Shown: positions 10,885-21,230, counted from the stretch's first letter. The stretch is DNA of 64,000 nucleotides from Arion vulgaris (GCA_020796225.1 CM036753.1:68170365-68234364); one strand, 5' to 3'. The notes: generated by a model from the sequence alone, not told the origin. A program made the numbers and translations.

Positions 10885-11406
10885 GTAAACACATGTTGTC
10901 GTTATTATAACCAACATACGGCACGAATATGCTCTGACGATCTCTCCTAATATGTAAACAAATGTTGTCGTTATTATAAACAACATACGGCACGAATATG
11001 CTCTGACGATCTCTCCTAATATGTAAACAAATGTTGTCGTTATTATAACCAACATACGGCACGAGTATGCTCTGACGATCTCTCCTAATATGAAATCCTA
11101 TTTGACACAATACTACAGAATAGTACATTAGATCTGGTACTATAAAGATGTGCTTTATGCTACTCTAACCAACATACGGCACGAGTATGCTCTGACGATC
11201 TCTCCTAATATGAAATCCTATTTGACACAATACTACAGAATAGTACATTAGATCTGGTACTATAAAGATGTGCTTTATGCTACTCTAACCAACATACGGC
11301 ACGAGTATGCTCTGACGATCTCTCCAATATGAAATCCTATTTGACACAATACTACAGAATAGTACATTAGATCTGGTACTATAAAGATGTGCTTTATGCT
11401 ACTCTA
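10885..11406. repeat. Compound minisatellite, 69-bp and 120-bp units, at the exon 8 acceptor
   Basis: Three 69 bp units start at 10885, 10954 and 11023 (gtaaacaaatgttgtcgtta). From 11047 the period becomes 120 bp with starts at 11047, 11167 and 11287. Both unit types share a core of about 46 bp, aaccaacatacggcacgaat through tctctcctaatatg. In transcript sense the array lies just upstream of the 3' splice site of exon 8 and probably includes its branch region. Confidence 0.9.
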
Positions 11407-11609
11407 ATCTTATCAGTAAAGCATCTGTCCAAATTTGTGCCCTATTGACAAATATTTCCTCCAGAAAATTCAATGTAATGTTAGAGCTAACACCACAAAT
11501 CTATAAAATGACATCAGAGAATCTGCAACAAAAATCCACAGAAGCAAACTGATATAATGTTTGAAATAATTTCTGCCCATTATATATTCCATTATTATAT
11601 TTATCTTAT

Positions 11610-11860
11610 AAGAGCCTCGGTGGTATAGTGGTTAAGCCTTCGATTTGTGTTCCGAACGACGTGGTTTCTTATCCGGACATCGCCGTTCTGTTAACGAATG
11701 CATTTTTCCAGAAACCCCGGAGATTGTTGTCGGAGTTATGTAATTCGTGCTTTGCTCAATTCTCTCGGCAGGTGGCGTGCCATTTTTGCATAGAGAGACC
11801 GAGCCATATGGGGTAAAACAGGATGAAATGAAGATAATCCTTCGGCTTTGGATACTTTTT
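11610..11860 (+). mobile_element. SINE family B, copy
   Basis: Starts with a tRNA-like head gcctcggtggtatagtggtt (11612-11631; A-box-like GTGGTATAGTGG). The body is shared with 18188-18417 and 33708-33905: gaccgagccatatggggtaa (11798-11817) and the 3' cttcggcttt. Confidence 0.85.
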
Positions 11861-12357
11861 ATATCCTACAAAATAAGTTAAAGATCACTTCTTGAAATTG
11901 CTAAAAATTTAAACAACGACTAAACTTTCGTTTCATTTGAAATTGAATTTTTTTCGAACAACACACATTCTGCATGTGTTAGAATGGCTACTTGCAAAAT
12001 TTACTTCTAGTATTCAGCTGATAGAGCATGCTAGAAGAAGAAGATATATCGTCTTGAAGCTAAATATGCATAAAGGAGACGTCCCACGACTTTTCTGCAA
12101 CCTCTTTTTAAATGAGGACACTTAGATTATATTGAATTTAAATTCTAAATCCGATAGGAAGCCCAATCTTCACTAGATATCATTTGTAATAGGAATTCCG
12201 GGCGTTTGAGACTTGGACCACAAATTTCCGATAAGCACATGGCAAGTGGTCTGTACTATATGTTCCCTGACCACAGATCAGTACTTGAGGATTTAAACTA
12301 CAAGTACCTCTGAAGTAGGAGAAAGCACACCTGTATGGTGGCGTATATTATTATTAC

Positions 12358-12516
12358 CAGTGGCGGCTCGTGATAATTTTTGTTGGTGGCGCCAGACATT
12401 TTGTTCCGGATAAATCATGGTTTTAGAATGCTATATTTTAATTTAATAAATAAAAAACGATATACATTATTTTTGGTGGGCTCGCCCCACTGGCCCTTAA
12501 AGACGAGCCGCCACTG
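12358..12516. mobile_element. hAT-like MITE with perfect 8-bp target duplication
   Basis: A 159 bp element with ends cagtggcggctcgt (12358-12371) and acgagccgccactg (12503-12516). It is flanked by ATTATTAC on both sides (12350-12357, 12517-12524). The 8 bp duplication and CAG...CTG termini fit hAT elements. The interior is AT-rich and non-coding. The second copy is at 25875-26192. A SINE G fragment (cctctgaagtaggagaaagc) lies just left at 12307-12326. Confidence 0.9.
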
Positions 12517-12654
12517 ATTATTACACTGATAATAAGTAAAGCAAGTTGAAATGCCACAATAGGCGCATGGACTACGCATGAATTCATAAGGGTCGAACGC
12601 AGAAGAAGACGAAATACTGAATCTATACATCGTGGAATCTGGAATCACACGTTG

Positions 12655-12805
12655 TACTAGTAGAACTGGATGATTGAGTAGAATGAGGAGTGTATTTAAC
12701 CAGCGAGTCATGGGAACAATTAGCATGTTTACCCTTATATATCTCCTGAAGGTGACCGAATACATATGGGTCTGTCATGTGTGTTGTAATATCACATTAG
12801 TTACC
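12655..12805 (+). repeat. Unclassified repeat, pair with 51186-51350
   Basis: About 150 bp match the reverse complement of 51186-51350: gtagaactggatg at 12659-12671, then aaccagcgagtcatgggaac (12699-12718). Both are diverged. In the other copy the minus strand is open for 89 codons, but I recognise no family. Confidence 0.6.
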
Positions 12806-13021
12806 AATATAAATGTGGGACGGATTAGTGTATTGCATAAGCGCTCGCCTATAGACTTAAATACAAGATAGTTGGATTCAATCCCACGCTTCACAAGTGA
12901 GGAAAGTAATTGGCCCTCCTACCTCCTGCACACTAATAGCTATAAATGTTCAGAACTCACAAGCCTGAGATGCTTATGTGACTAAGACGATTGGTTATTT
13001 TGAGATTTCCAAATTACTTAC

Positions 13022-13109
13022 GTCGTCAACAAACATGGTGGACAGACATCGTCCACTTTCCTGGTTGGCTTCCAGACTGCCTTTGGGCCCGAGTAAAAAG
13101 AAAACAAAC
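13022..13109 (-). CDS. SLC4A-like: SLC4 Na+/HCO3- cotransporter, exon 7 (core of N-domain)
   Basis: Exon of 88 bp from acceptor CAACCTAG (AG 13111-13110) to donor GAC|GTAAGT (GT 13021-13020). One base completes the Arg of exon 6 and it leaves in phase 0. Product: FVFFLLGPKGSLEANQESGR then CLSTMFVDD. Relatives read R-FLFILLGPKG...YHEIGRAIATLMTDE here, so the LLGPKG and GR---TM-D positions are kept. The exon is too short for an ORF filter and was found by following the phase from exon 6. A LINE-derived tandem array begins about 85 bp upstream of its acceptor. Confidence 0.93.
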
Positions 13110-13193
13110 CTAGGTTGGGATTACAAGAATATTTGTATGTCAGGTTATGATCATTATATACTTCACTATATTACCAATTCAACAGTCATAAAA

Positions 13194-13500
13194 TAAGAGA
13201 AATGTCTTGTCAACCACTAGTAACGGTTTTAAGAGAAGATGAGACATTTGGTCATACTCTGAGAAAAAATGTCTTGTCAACCACTAGTAACTGTTTTAAG
13301 AGAAGATGAGACATTTGGTCATACTCTGAGAAGAAATGTCTTGTCAACCACTAGTAACTGTTTTAAGAAAGAGAAGATGAGACATTTGATCATACTCTGA
13401 GAAGAAATGTCTTGTCAACTACTAGTAACTGTTTTAAGAAAGAGAAGATGGAGACAATTTGGTCAATACTCTGAGAGAAGATAACATTTGGTCACTCATG
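13194..13500 (+). repeat. 67-70-bp tandem array derived from a LINE coding segment
   Basis: Four to five units of aaatgtcttgtcaaccacta, then gtaactgttttaagagaaga and tgagacatttggtcatactc. Read on the plus strand, one unit encodes MSCQPLVTVLREDETFGHTL followed by RK. This resembles the LINE family X tail at 21009-21209 (minus), which reads MSVQPLVTTVIIRRWKYVEH followed by TLRK. The array therefore appears to be an amplified piece of that LINE. Confidence 0.8.
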
Positions 13501-14198
13501 AAGATTCACAATGCAGGCATTGAAGTGAGAGACAAAGGGTTTAACTCTTAGTGGACCAGGGCATTAGCCATGTTTATACAAGCCATTTGTTTTTGGAATA
13601 ATAAACACCCTTTAGTGTGGCTTCTGGTAAAAAGGTATCCAACCCAAAGCCACGAAGTGTGGTGTTTGACCATAAGGAGTTAAGAAAGGGAGGACGCTGT
13701 AGAGAAAAACCTCAGGAGAGCTTTGATGAGGGGAGAGAGATATCGGACTCAATAACATGGAAGAGGTTATAGGGGATAAGCACAGTGAATTAAACATCTG
13801 CTGCTGTATCTTTGAACAGCACAAAGAGCTCACTCGTATCCGAATGCTAGAGAAGTCAAATTCAGGCTCCTATTCGCAGTGGGTAGAAAAATCAGAGACA
13901 CTCATCTCTTCAGTGGTATGCCTACATGACTTTAAGTGGAATGGCACGAGCCCAAGCGTTACTGGATTATTGAAGATGAAGAAGAAGAAGAAGAACAATG
14001 ATCTCAATCAACTTAACATTCATTAAGTGTGTTCCTATTTAGCCGAACGTTTCTCACACTGAACGTGACACAAAGAAAATATTGAGCTAGTTCATCATTA
14101 TATATTCATACTAAAATTGACATGTTTCTGTGACATCTAGATCGAATCGGACACTTACATTATGCCTCGGAAAACACAATCAAAACAACATTACAAAC

Positions 14199-14356
14199 CT
14201 TGTTGGCAAGTGAACTTCAGACACATCTCCAAATACTTTAGCATCAGTGAGACGCAAAAGACCACACAAAGTCGTATTCAAATCATCAATCTCTGCAACC
14301 ATCACATTAGCTACCTCACTGCCCTTTGGAATCTTTCTCAAAAACCGATCGTTGGA
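14199..14356 (-). CDS. SLC4A-like: SLC4 Na+/HCO3- cotransporter, exon 6 (N-domain)
   Basis: Exon of 158 bp from acceptor CTATTTTGCAG (AG 14358-14357) to donor AAG|GTTTGT (GT 14198-14197). It enters in phase 0 and leaves two bases over. Product: SNDRFLRKIPKGSEVANVMV, AEIDDLNTTLCGLLRLTDAK, VFGDVSEVHLPT. Human relatives read KIP-GAEA-NVLVGEVDFL...AFVRL---VLL-GLTEVPVPTR, so the alignment is unambiguous. The last two bases plus the first base of exon 7 make the Arg of PTR. The phase does not meet exon 5 directly. Confidence 0.95.
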
Positions 14357-14435
14357 CTGCAAAATAGTTGAACATTTTCACATATTTAAACCAAAATATA
14401 TTATTTTAACTTATGTATAATTTTGTATGCAGTTT

Positions 14436-14692
14436 GCCCGTGTGGTCCGGGCCCCAAGGAAGAAAAGAATAGTACCACTGCAACCTACAAGGCATGTCGT
14501 AAGAGGCGACTGATGTAGGGGCCAGGAAGCTACCTAGTAAACAAAAAGCGTCACAGAAATCGGATGTGCTGGCATACTTGTAGGCGTATAACTGGCACAA
14601 CGTACAATCGCTCTTAGGCTCAGATCACATACAAACCACAATAGTGGTTAACAAGTGATCGCTATGAAGCGTTCAAAGAAGAAGAAGAAGTG
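14436..14692 (+). mobile_element. SINE family D, copy
   Basis: Flanked by tgcagttt (14428-14435 and 14693-14700). Head gcccgtgtggtccgggcccc, then gcatgtcgtaagaggcgact (14492-14511), gaaatcggatgtgctggcat and a GAAGAAGAAG tail. Lies in the intron between SLC4 exons 5 and 6, in antisense orientation. Confidence 0.85.
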
Positions 14693-14879
14693 TGCAGTTT
14701 AATTTAATATTTTTCTTATTTTTTTTTTTAGACACTTATATAGTGACATTTTTGGGAGGACCATGTGTATCGTAGCGATTGTTTTGAAGCCCATGTAGTC
14801 ATAGTATTTGCTTGATGTTTAAACAGTTGTCTCTTCACCTGTTCTGTTCTCTTCGACCAGATATTCATAAGCTCATTCG

Positions 14880-15030
14880 TACTTTTTCAGTGAGTATACT
14901 TTTTCAATCAGTATACTTTTTCAATGAGTATACTTTTTCAGTGAGTATACGTTTTCAGCGAGTATACTTTTGCAGTGAGTATACTTTTTCAGCGAGTATA
15001 CTTTTTCAGTGAGTATACTTTTTGAGTGGG
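14880..15030. repeat. 17-bp minisatellite
   Basis: About eight units of agtgagtatactttttc with single-base variants. It lies about 280 bp downstream of exon 5 in transcript sense, in the interval where an exon is still missing. Confidence 0.9.
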
Positions 15031-15308
15031 TATGAAAGGTGTGGGGAAGGGACGCTTAAAAAAATTATTTGAAATGCTGAGATGAGACATGATCCAAAAC
15101 ATTTTGAGAAACATTGTTCTAAAGAAATGGATTGCCCATCAACTTGTCAAATGGTGTGACACTATTTCTTCCAGCAAAAAATTAATAATAAACATATACA
15201 ATACAATTTTAGACATAGCCAATATGTTCTTGCTGCTACTACTAAAGACAATGCGTGGAAAACATCCACAAGACATATGAAAAAAACAACCCAAAAACAA
15301 ACACTTAC

Positions 15309-15417
15309 TTTTTATTTGCTTCATCTCCTAGACTCTCTAGGCTGAGTTCACTATTCTCTGCATCAATATCACTATTCAAGCTGATTGCACTGGCTACTGT
15401 TTTCAGATCTCCAATTT
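15309..15417 (-). CDS. SLC4A-like: SLC4 Na+/HCO3- cotransporter, exon 5 (variable N-domain loop)
   Basis: Exon of 109 bp from acceptor TTTGACAG (AG 15419-15418) to donor AAA|GTAAGT (GT 15308-15307). Two bases complete a Gln codon with exon 4, and two bases are left over. Product: IGDLKTVASAISLNSDIDAE then NSELSLESLGDEANK. Family members have an ADIGKTVSSAS-like Ser-rich segment at this place. The sequence alone is weakly conserved, but the exact phase match with exon 4 and good splice sites make it convincing. It does not match exon 6 in phase, so one exon of length 1 mod 3 should lie between. Confidence 0.82.
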
Positions 15418-15473
15418 CTGTCAAACAAATTAGGTATAATAATAATTCATTAGTGAAAGGTTTCATCTTTTCT

Positions 15474-15637
15474 TGCCGTCTGCCCAGCGTTTCGTAGCGT
15501 GACACGTGACTATCTCTGTGTGCGGGTTCAATTCGATGGCGAACCACGATTCCAGATTGACGGTGTTCGTGGCACCACGAATGGTAGATGTCCATGGCAC
15601 CGAGCCGAACTGAAAACCGTGCTTCTGATCGGAAATC
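15474..15637 (+). mobile_element. SINE family A, diverged copy
   Basis: Starts cttgccgtctgcccagcgtt, B-box-like gcgggttcaattcgatggcg (15522-15541), then the gtccatggcaccgagccgaa block. It is followed directly by a truncated SINE E. Confidence 0.8.
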
Positions 15638-15778
15638 TTCTTTGCGTTCGTTCTGCCAATTTAATCACTTGATATGTTTGACTGCCAAGAACGTGTATAC
15701 GTTGCACATTGGTTTGGTAGGCCCCTAAACGCATAGTTCTACACGTTTAGGACATGTGCATCCGATTTCAGCCAAAGG
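15638..15778 (-). mobile_element. SINE family E, truncated copy
   Basis: Shares cttctttgcgttcgttct (15638-15655) and aagaacgtgtatacgttgca with the complete copies at 45433 and 61167. It stops after gtgcatccgatttcagccaa, so the tRNA-like head is missing. Confidence 0.8.
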
Positions 15779-15899
15779 TTTTAAATATATCAGTTCAATG
15801 CTAACTAGAGATGGAATGAGATATAGGAAATAAAAAAAAGAACAAACATAGACTTGAACAAATGTAATTAACTTACAACAAAATGGAATGGAATTGATA

Positions 15900-16312
15900 G
15901 AAAAACAAGTATACGCATATTAAGAGTATGCATATTCCCAGTGGCAGCGTGTGGGTGTAAAGCATGGACATTTAAGAAGGCAGTGGAAAAACATAATGGG
16001 TTTAAAAAAAAAAAAATAAGTGTTACAGTATAGTCCTCCGTATACCATGAACAGAGAACTTCACATATGGACTTATCCAGAGGGAACTTAATGCTACAAA
16101 TAAGAATGATGAGAAAATTATTGTATTTTGGATATATAAAACGAGTTATTGAAGGAGACATTCCATCAAAAAAGAAAAGAGGAAAATCACATAGAAGATG
16201 GATTCAGGATGTTACTGATGATATAAGCATGGCGGATGCCGAGGTAGAACATCTAACCTATGAGAGAGAGAGAAATTCCGATGGACTGTTGGGGTGGCAA
16301 AGTTCTGCTTAG
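15900..16312 (+). mobile_element. LINE 3' part, family V
   Basis: From 16067 the frame is open: a KRGKSHRRWIQDVTDDISMA motif, then a YERERN run and the end. This is the usual C-terminal tail of APE-type LINEs. The preceding 160 bp (gcatattcccagtggcagcg, ttacagtatagtcctccgta) match 61573-61800. 16320-17090 has no gene or clear repeat except a patch near 16745 with atcatcaatgcacgtcgag. Confidence 0.75.
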
Positions 16313-17092
16313 CACACGCTATTTGATGGTCACGTTAATTCATTTAGATACAAATACAGCCCATCTAATTACGACATGACGAATAATTACAATAGCATTT
16401 TGGATTTCAGAAATCTATATTTGTCAAGGATGAAGACTATTCAATTTTTGCCCCCATATTTATTTTGCTAGTTTATGCGAACAAGACGGTTATTCTGCGT
16501 TACAGAAAACTAGTCATATCATACGTTCGTTTTTAAGCGACACACAACGTGTGTAAACGTGATCACTGCTGTGTACAGAAACACAGTTTGACATTTAAAT
16601 GTCAACAATAATAGGAAAAGATGTCGGGAATAAAATTACTATGCAGAAAGAGACACATTTATGTGATGTGTCTCTATACATAATTCCTGTATATGACAAT
16701 TATCTTGGCTCAGAACGGCCTGATTTCAGTTTAGTTTAGTCGTCGGATCATCATCAATGCACGTCGAGCCAATTAGTTCATAAGTGCTCCGATCTCCCCC
16801 TCAGTATGTTTCTCAGCGTGGGGCGACTGACGATCCCGGTTCTTTGTTGTTTTACTATTCTTCTTTGGCTACCAGTATAGTGTTCTTGTCTAGCTACAAC
16901 ACACTTGACTTGGAATTCTTGCAGTCTGGTTAGTGTAGATTCATCACTATCACTTGAATCATGTACACTTCATATTTCGATCATGTACACGTCATATTTC
17001 GATTTCAGTGTAAGTTGATGATGTTTATATATGTTTTTAACCTCCATGGTCTTACATGAATCTGTTGTTATGATCACCAGCACAGCGCGTTA

Positions 17093-17205
17093 TCACCTTC
17101 GCTATCGGCCACCCCAAATAGCTACTTATATCTTTGCTATCGACGACCCCAAACAGCTAGTGATATATTCGCTATCGACGACCCCAAACAGCTAGTTATA
17201 TCTAA
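17093..17205. repeat. Three copies of a 38-bp unit
   Basis: Units of gctatcgacgaccccaaaca followed by gctagtgatatattc, slightly diverged. 17210-17510 holds nothing recognised. Confidence 0.8.
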
Positions 17206-17522
17206 ACTTTATCTTGGAAACTGCTCTTGATCTGATCAGAACCCACTTATACGTCAGTCTACGCGCGTACAGATTATGCATGAAGTTATGTATTATAAAC
17301 ACTGCTACTGTTTACACTTAAACTCTTGTCCTTGCAATCGATCGTCTTTAAAGTGTTCTCTAAGTCAATAATATCTATAAATTCATAGAAATGACACATA
17401 AGACTAGAAATACCAATCTTTTTTATCGCTTGATGCACTGCTCTTCCTACGTGGTATCCTGTTCCATAAAATCAACTTCAACAGCTAACCAGATGCTTAT
17501 CCTGGTTAATATTGTCATTAAC

Positions 17523-17730
17523 GCCCGCCTGCCCAGCGTGTTCGTAGCGCATTGGACTGCGGGTGACTAGTCCTCTGTGAGTGTGGGTTCAATTCTGCGG
17601 GCTGGCGGAAAAGCCACAGGTTAACCACATTCACGGTGTTCGTGGCACCGAACCGAAGGTTTACGATGTCTATGGCACCGAGCCGAAGAGCTGAAAGCTC
17701 AAGTACTTCTAGATCGAAGAAAAAAAAATG
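17523..17730 (+). mobile_element. SINE family A, full copy with target duplication
   Basis: Flanked by GTCATTAAC (17514-17522, 17731-17739). The tRNA-like head has an A-box-like gttcgtagcgcattggactg (17541-17560) and a B-box gtgtgggttcaattctgcgg (17581-17600). The body has two tandem halves with ggtgttcgtggcaccgaacc and gatgtctatggcaccgagcc, and the 3' end is A-rich. 17740-18185 is AT-rich with nothing recognised. Confidence 0.9.
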
Positions 17731-18187
17731 GTCATTAACACATTAACTACATCAGAGAAATAAACCAGACAATGACACCGAATTAATTATTTTTGCCATT
17801 TTTCATCTGCATGTGTATGCGCACATTAAACCGTAGATTTCTTATTTTGTTTACATTTAGAGAATGACAAGTAATTTTGTAGATAAAAGAATGTGCTTCT
17901 ATCACAAACTAATAGACCAGGAAAGAATACATTGAAAATCGGCATCACTAAAATTAGTTAATGTAAATTATAGCCAATTTAACAACAAACAAAATCATGG
18001 CGCACTCCACGGCACATGACCAAAAGGAACAGACAAGCAGGCACATAATGCAGAATTTGATAGTTAAGGTGTTAAAATGTCTTTAATTTTGTTTCCAGTC
18101 GGTTTGAGATGTTTCGCATAGTCTAGTTACCTGTATCGTTAGCGTGTGATTTCTACATTTCATTTCTTTCTACTTTGATATAATGTT

Positions 18188-18417
18188 AGGCTGCGGTTAA
18201 GTGGTTAAACCTAGCCTTGCAGTCGAGTCGTGGGTTCGAATCTAGATCGCGCCTTTCTGTTCACGAGTGCATTTTTTCATAGACCCCTATGATTGCTACC
18301 GGAGCTACGGAGTTCGTACTTTGTGCAATACTCTCAGCAGGTGCGTGCTATTTCTGCGGAGAGGGACCGAGCCATATGGGGTAAAACTCGGTGCAATGAA
18401 GTCAATGCTTCGGCTTT
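18188..18417 (+). mobile_element. SINE family B, copy
   Basis: Head taggctgcggttaagtggtt with B-box gtcgtgggttcgaatctaga (18226-18245). Body gaccgagccatatggggtaa (18366-18385). Its 3' end atgcttcggcttt was duplicated when a SINE A landed there. Confidence 0.88.
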
Positions 18418-18624
18418 TTTTTTCCCCCCGATCCAGAAGCACTTGAGCTTATCAGTTCTTCGGCTCGGTGCCATAGACATCGTAACCCTTCGGTTCGGTG
18501 CCACGAACACCGTCAATCTGGGGAATCTGTGGCTTTTTCTGCCATCCCGCGGAATTGAACCCGCACACACAGAGGGATAGTCACCCGTAGTCCAACGCCC
18601 TACGAACACGCTGGGCAGACGGGC
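18418..18624 (-). mobile_element. SINE family A inserted in SINE B
   Basis: Minus-strand copy flanked by ATGCTTCGGCTTT (18405-18417 and 18625-18637). The A-rich tail appears as tttttttccccccgatccag. Antisense B-box near 18550: gcggaattgaacccgcacac. Confidence 0.92.
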
Positions 18625-19082
18625 ATGCTTCGGCTTTAAAATCCCTTTAAACGTTAGGATGTATAAATATACAAACACAACCAAATATCTTGACTTGAGT
18701 GCAGACACAACTCGTATCAGTGTCTGCTGTATTAAATTTAGATTTTTTATGCAAATGTTTATAGTAAAAAGAAAGTCAGCAATAATCCTAGTATTTCTAT
18801 TCATTCTTCTTTTATTATTTCCTCTGATACCGATGTTTCCCGAGTGAGTTAAGTCTGCACCTCGCATGCCTAACTCTACGCCTAAGTGACCAGCGTCGCT
18901 AGAGGTGCAGACAGGCGCGGGTTAGAACGTTGCTCGCGTAATCAGCTACTACTTATATAAAGCTATTATGGAATGTTGTGTTATTTATTCCGTGTTCTAA
19001 CTTAAGTACACACGTTTTGTCTTCCATTGCACGTATGTATACTTTATGAATACTTTTTGATTACTAATTCACTGTTTATCTT

Positions 19083-19162
19083 TCTTTCTTTCTTGATCTC
19101 TCTCTCTTTCTTTTTCTCTCTTTTCTCTCTCTCTTCTCTCTCGTTCTCTCTCTCTCTCTCAC
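19083..19162. repeat. CT-rich microsatellite
   Basis: Pyrimidine run of tctttcttt and ctctctctct with interruptions. 18650-19080 and 19165-19520 hold nothing recognised. Confidence 0.85.
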
Positions 19163-19544
19163 TGTGACTTGTGTGCGGCTGGGGGAAGATTCGTAAAGAA
19201 TTAGTAAACATAGGCCTTAGAGAGTTCGAAGCAGAGCAGGTCTACTGACGTATTTTGACGTTAAGTGCCAGTCTTAAATACCAGGTTTCATAACTGCCAG
19301 CCAACTCAAAAGTATAATGTTATCATGTTATCCTAGGTATGTCTTTGCGCACGATTTGTTCTGGCTAACATATATATATATTTGAAAATGTATCAGTTAG
19401 AAACAAGGTAATATGTCAAGTTTATACGTTTGACTATATGATTTAGAATGGATTCGTGAATACAATTTTGGATCAAGAATCAGTAGTAACTTCGCGATTC
19501 TTGTACTGAGTTATCTCGTATGAACATTCATTGTTATATTCTCA

Positions 19545-20200
19545 TCATCAACATCATCAGGTGCCGACTGGCGAAGGTGATCATGTATCTAAACAAATCT
19601 ATGTTTCTTGTGTTTGCTATCATCTCAGATGTTAACGCTCTTCCGTGCCATGACACCAGGCTATCCACAATTTTATCTCTCGGTCTTCCTCTGTCTCGTC
19701 TTCCCTCGATATTACCAGTTGTTGCAATGCGTTCTAAACCCCCCTTTTGCCTGTCTGCCCAGCGTGTTCGTAGCGCGTTGGACTACGGGTGACTATCCCT
19801 CTGTGTTGCGGGTTCAATTCCGCGGGATGGCAGAAAAAGCCACAGATTCCCCAGATTTACGGTGTTCGTGGCGCCAAACCGAAGTGTTACGATGACCATG
19901 GCACCGAGTCGAAGAGCTGAAAAGCTCAAGTGCTTCTGGATCGGGAAAAAACAACAACAAAAAACCCCTTTCTCATCACATGCCCGAAAAATGATGACTG
20001 CCTCTTTCTTATATTGATGATAAGTTTTCTCTGTGTCTTGACCTCATTCAGCACCTCCATATTAGTCATTTTAGCAGTCCATGGTATTCTCATCATTCTT
20101 CTGTAAAATCATATCACTGTGGCCCTCAGAGATTTTTCGATCTGTTTGTTTATTGTCCAAGACTCGCATCTCTATGTCATTATCGGTTCTATGTAACACT
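19545..20200 (-). mobile_element. LINE 3' fragment, family Y, split by SINE A
   Basis: Same element as 8830-9260: tcatcatcaacatcatcagg, then ccaggctatccacaatttta and later ctcatcattcttctgtaaaa. It is interrupted at about 19750-19960 by a SINE A, after which the LINE resumes at tctcatcacatgcccgaaaa. Confidence 0.8.
19750..19960 (+). mobile_element. SINE family A inserted in LINE Y
   Basis: tctgcccagcgtgttcgtag (19757-19776), B-box gcgggttcaattccgcggga (19807-19826), and 3' end gcttctggatcgggaaaaaa with an A/C-rich tail. Flanks ccccttttg and acccctttc suggest a short target duplication. Confidence 0.88.
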
Positions 20201-20339
20201 GTATGACTCTCATTCTGATATCAATTGACAATGATATCCTACTATGTTGTATGTACACGCAGTACAAGCTGCTAATGAAGTGTGTGCTCACTGGCAGTAT
20301 ATTACTAGAATTTCTTCTAAATAAGTAATGTTATCATTA

Positions 20340-20540
20340 TCATCAAATATCTTGTCCTGAGCAGAACTTCGCCATACTAATAATCCTTCGGAATTTCTCT
20401 CTCTCTCTCATATATGTTTTGCTTTTGCAGCCGTCATGCTAACATGCTCAAGTTATCAGTAATATCACGAATCAATCTTGTCCATGGTCTTCCTCTTTTC
20501 CTGTTTGTCGGGATGCTTAATTTCATACATAACCTATATC
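20340..20540 (-). mobile_element. LINE 3' fragment, family V
   Basis: The minus strand carries a KRGRPWTRLIRDITDNLSML motif and the tgagcagaacttcgccatac-type end that recurs at 48895 and 49520. It is broken by frameshifts. Confidence 0.7.
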
Positions 20541-20694
20541 GTAGTAGATGATTAAACACTATATTGAAACGGTACATATTGTATGTGTAAATTATATGTT
20601 CTGAGAAATGGATCATAAGATGCAGTATTTATTGTAGATGTAAGTTACATCTAAATAGGGGGAAGACTGCAGTAAAACTTGGTAAATAGTGTCA

Positions 20695-20800
20695 CTCCTG
20701 TTTGTTCGTTTGCTTGATAAAGGCCTTGTTGGTCGAAACGTTGCTGTTTATCGTCACTGTTTATGTATTTTGTAAAACTATAGTACTTTGTTTGTACGTG
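20695..20800 (+). mobile_element. Penelope-like element terminal fragment
   Basis: tgtttgttcgtttgcttgat, then aaaggccttgttggtcgaaa and cgttgctgtttatcgtcact match the terminus of the element at 31330-32255 (gcttgacaaagaccttgttg at 32167). No coding part remains. Confidence 0.7.
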
Positions 20801-20864
20801 TTTCACTAAGTTACATCTACAACAGACCACCCAAATGTGTACTGTTGTGCTATATAAATATGAA

Positions 20865-21230
20865 TTCTTCTCCTACCGTTATACGTTTCATAGGGCCTGC
20901 AAGCAATTTTTCCACACCTCTCTATACTGGGCATCTCACTCAATGTCCTCCATGGAAATGAGACCGATATTTCTTGCCTCTCTCAGCAACGTTAGTTTCA
21001 GGGTTTCCTTAGGTCGTCCTCTCTTTCTTGAACCCTTCGCATTCCAATTCAATGCCTGCTTTGATATTCTTTGATATTCTTTGATCATTTTTTCTCAAGG
21101 TGTGTTCGACATATTTCCATCTTCTTATTATAACCGTTGTTACTAGTGGTTGAACAGACATGTCTCTGATTTCCTCATTTCTCCTGAATTCATTCCATTT
21201 TATGTTCATTATTTTTCACAGACATCTATT
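20865..21230 (-). mobile_element. LINE 3' part, family X
   Basis: 21009-21209 (minus) is open and reads MNIKWNEFRRNEEIRDMSVQ and on to HTLRKNDQR, a standard LINE C-terminal segment. 20865-21010 continues it, with taccgttatacgtttcatag at the end. The frames are shifted relative to each other. Confidence 0.8.

Noticed and set aside
12674..12871. Possible SLC4 or other exon (65-codon frame)
   Set aside because: It belongs to a dispersed repeat pair with 51186-51350 and does not align with the SLC4 family.
18334..18867. 177-codon minus frame
   Set aside because: Most of it is SINE A and SINE B sequence plus flank; no domain.
20701..20760. Hammerhead ribozyme in the Penelope-like terminus
   Set aside because: Such elements can carry hammerheads, but I could not find the CTGATGA core with matching stems here.
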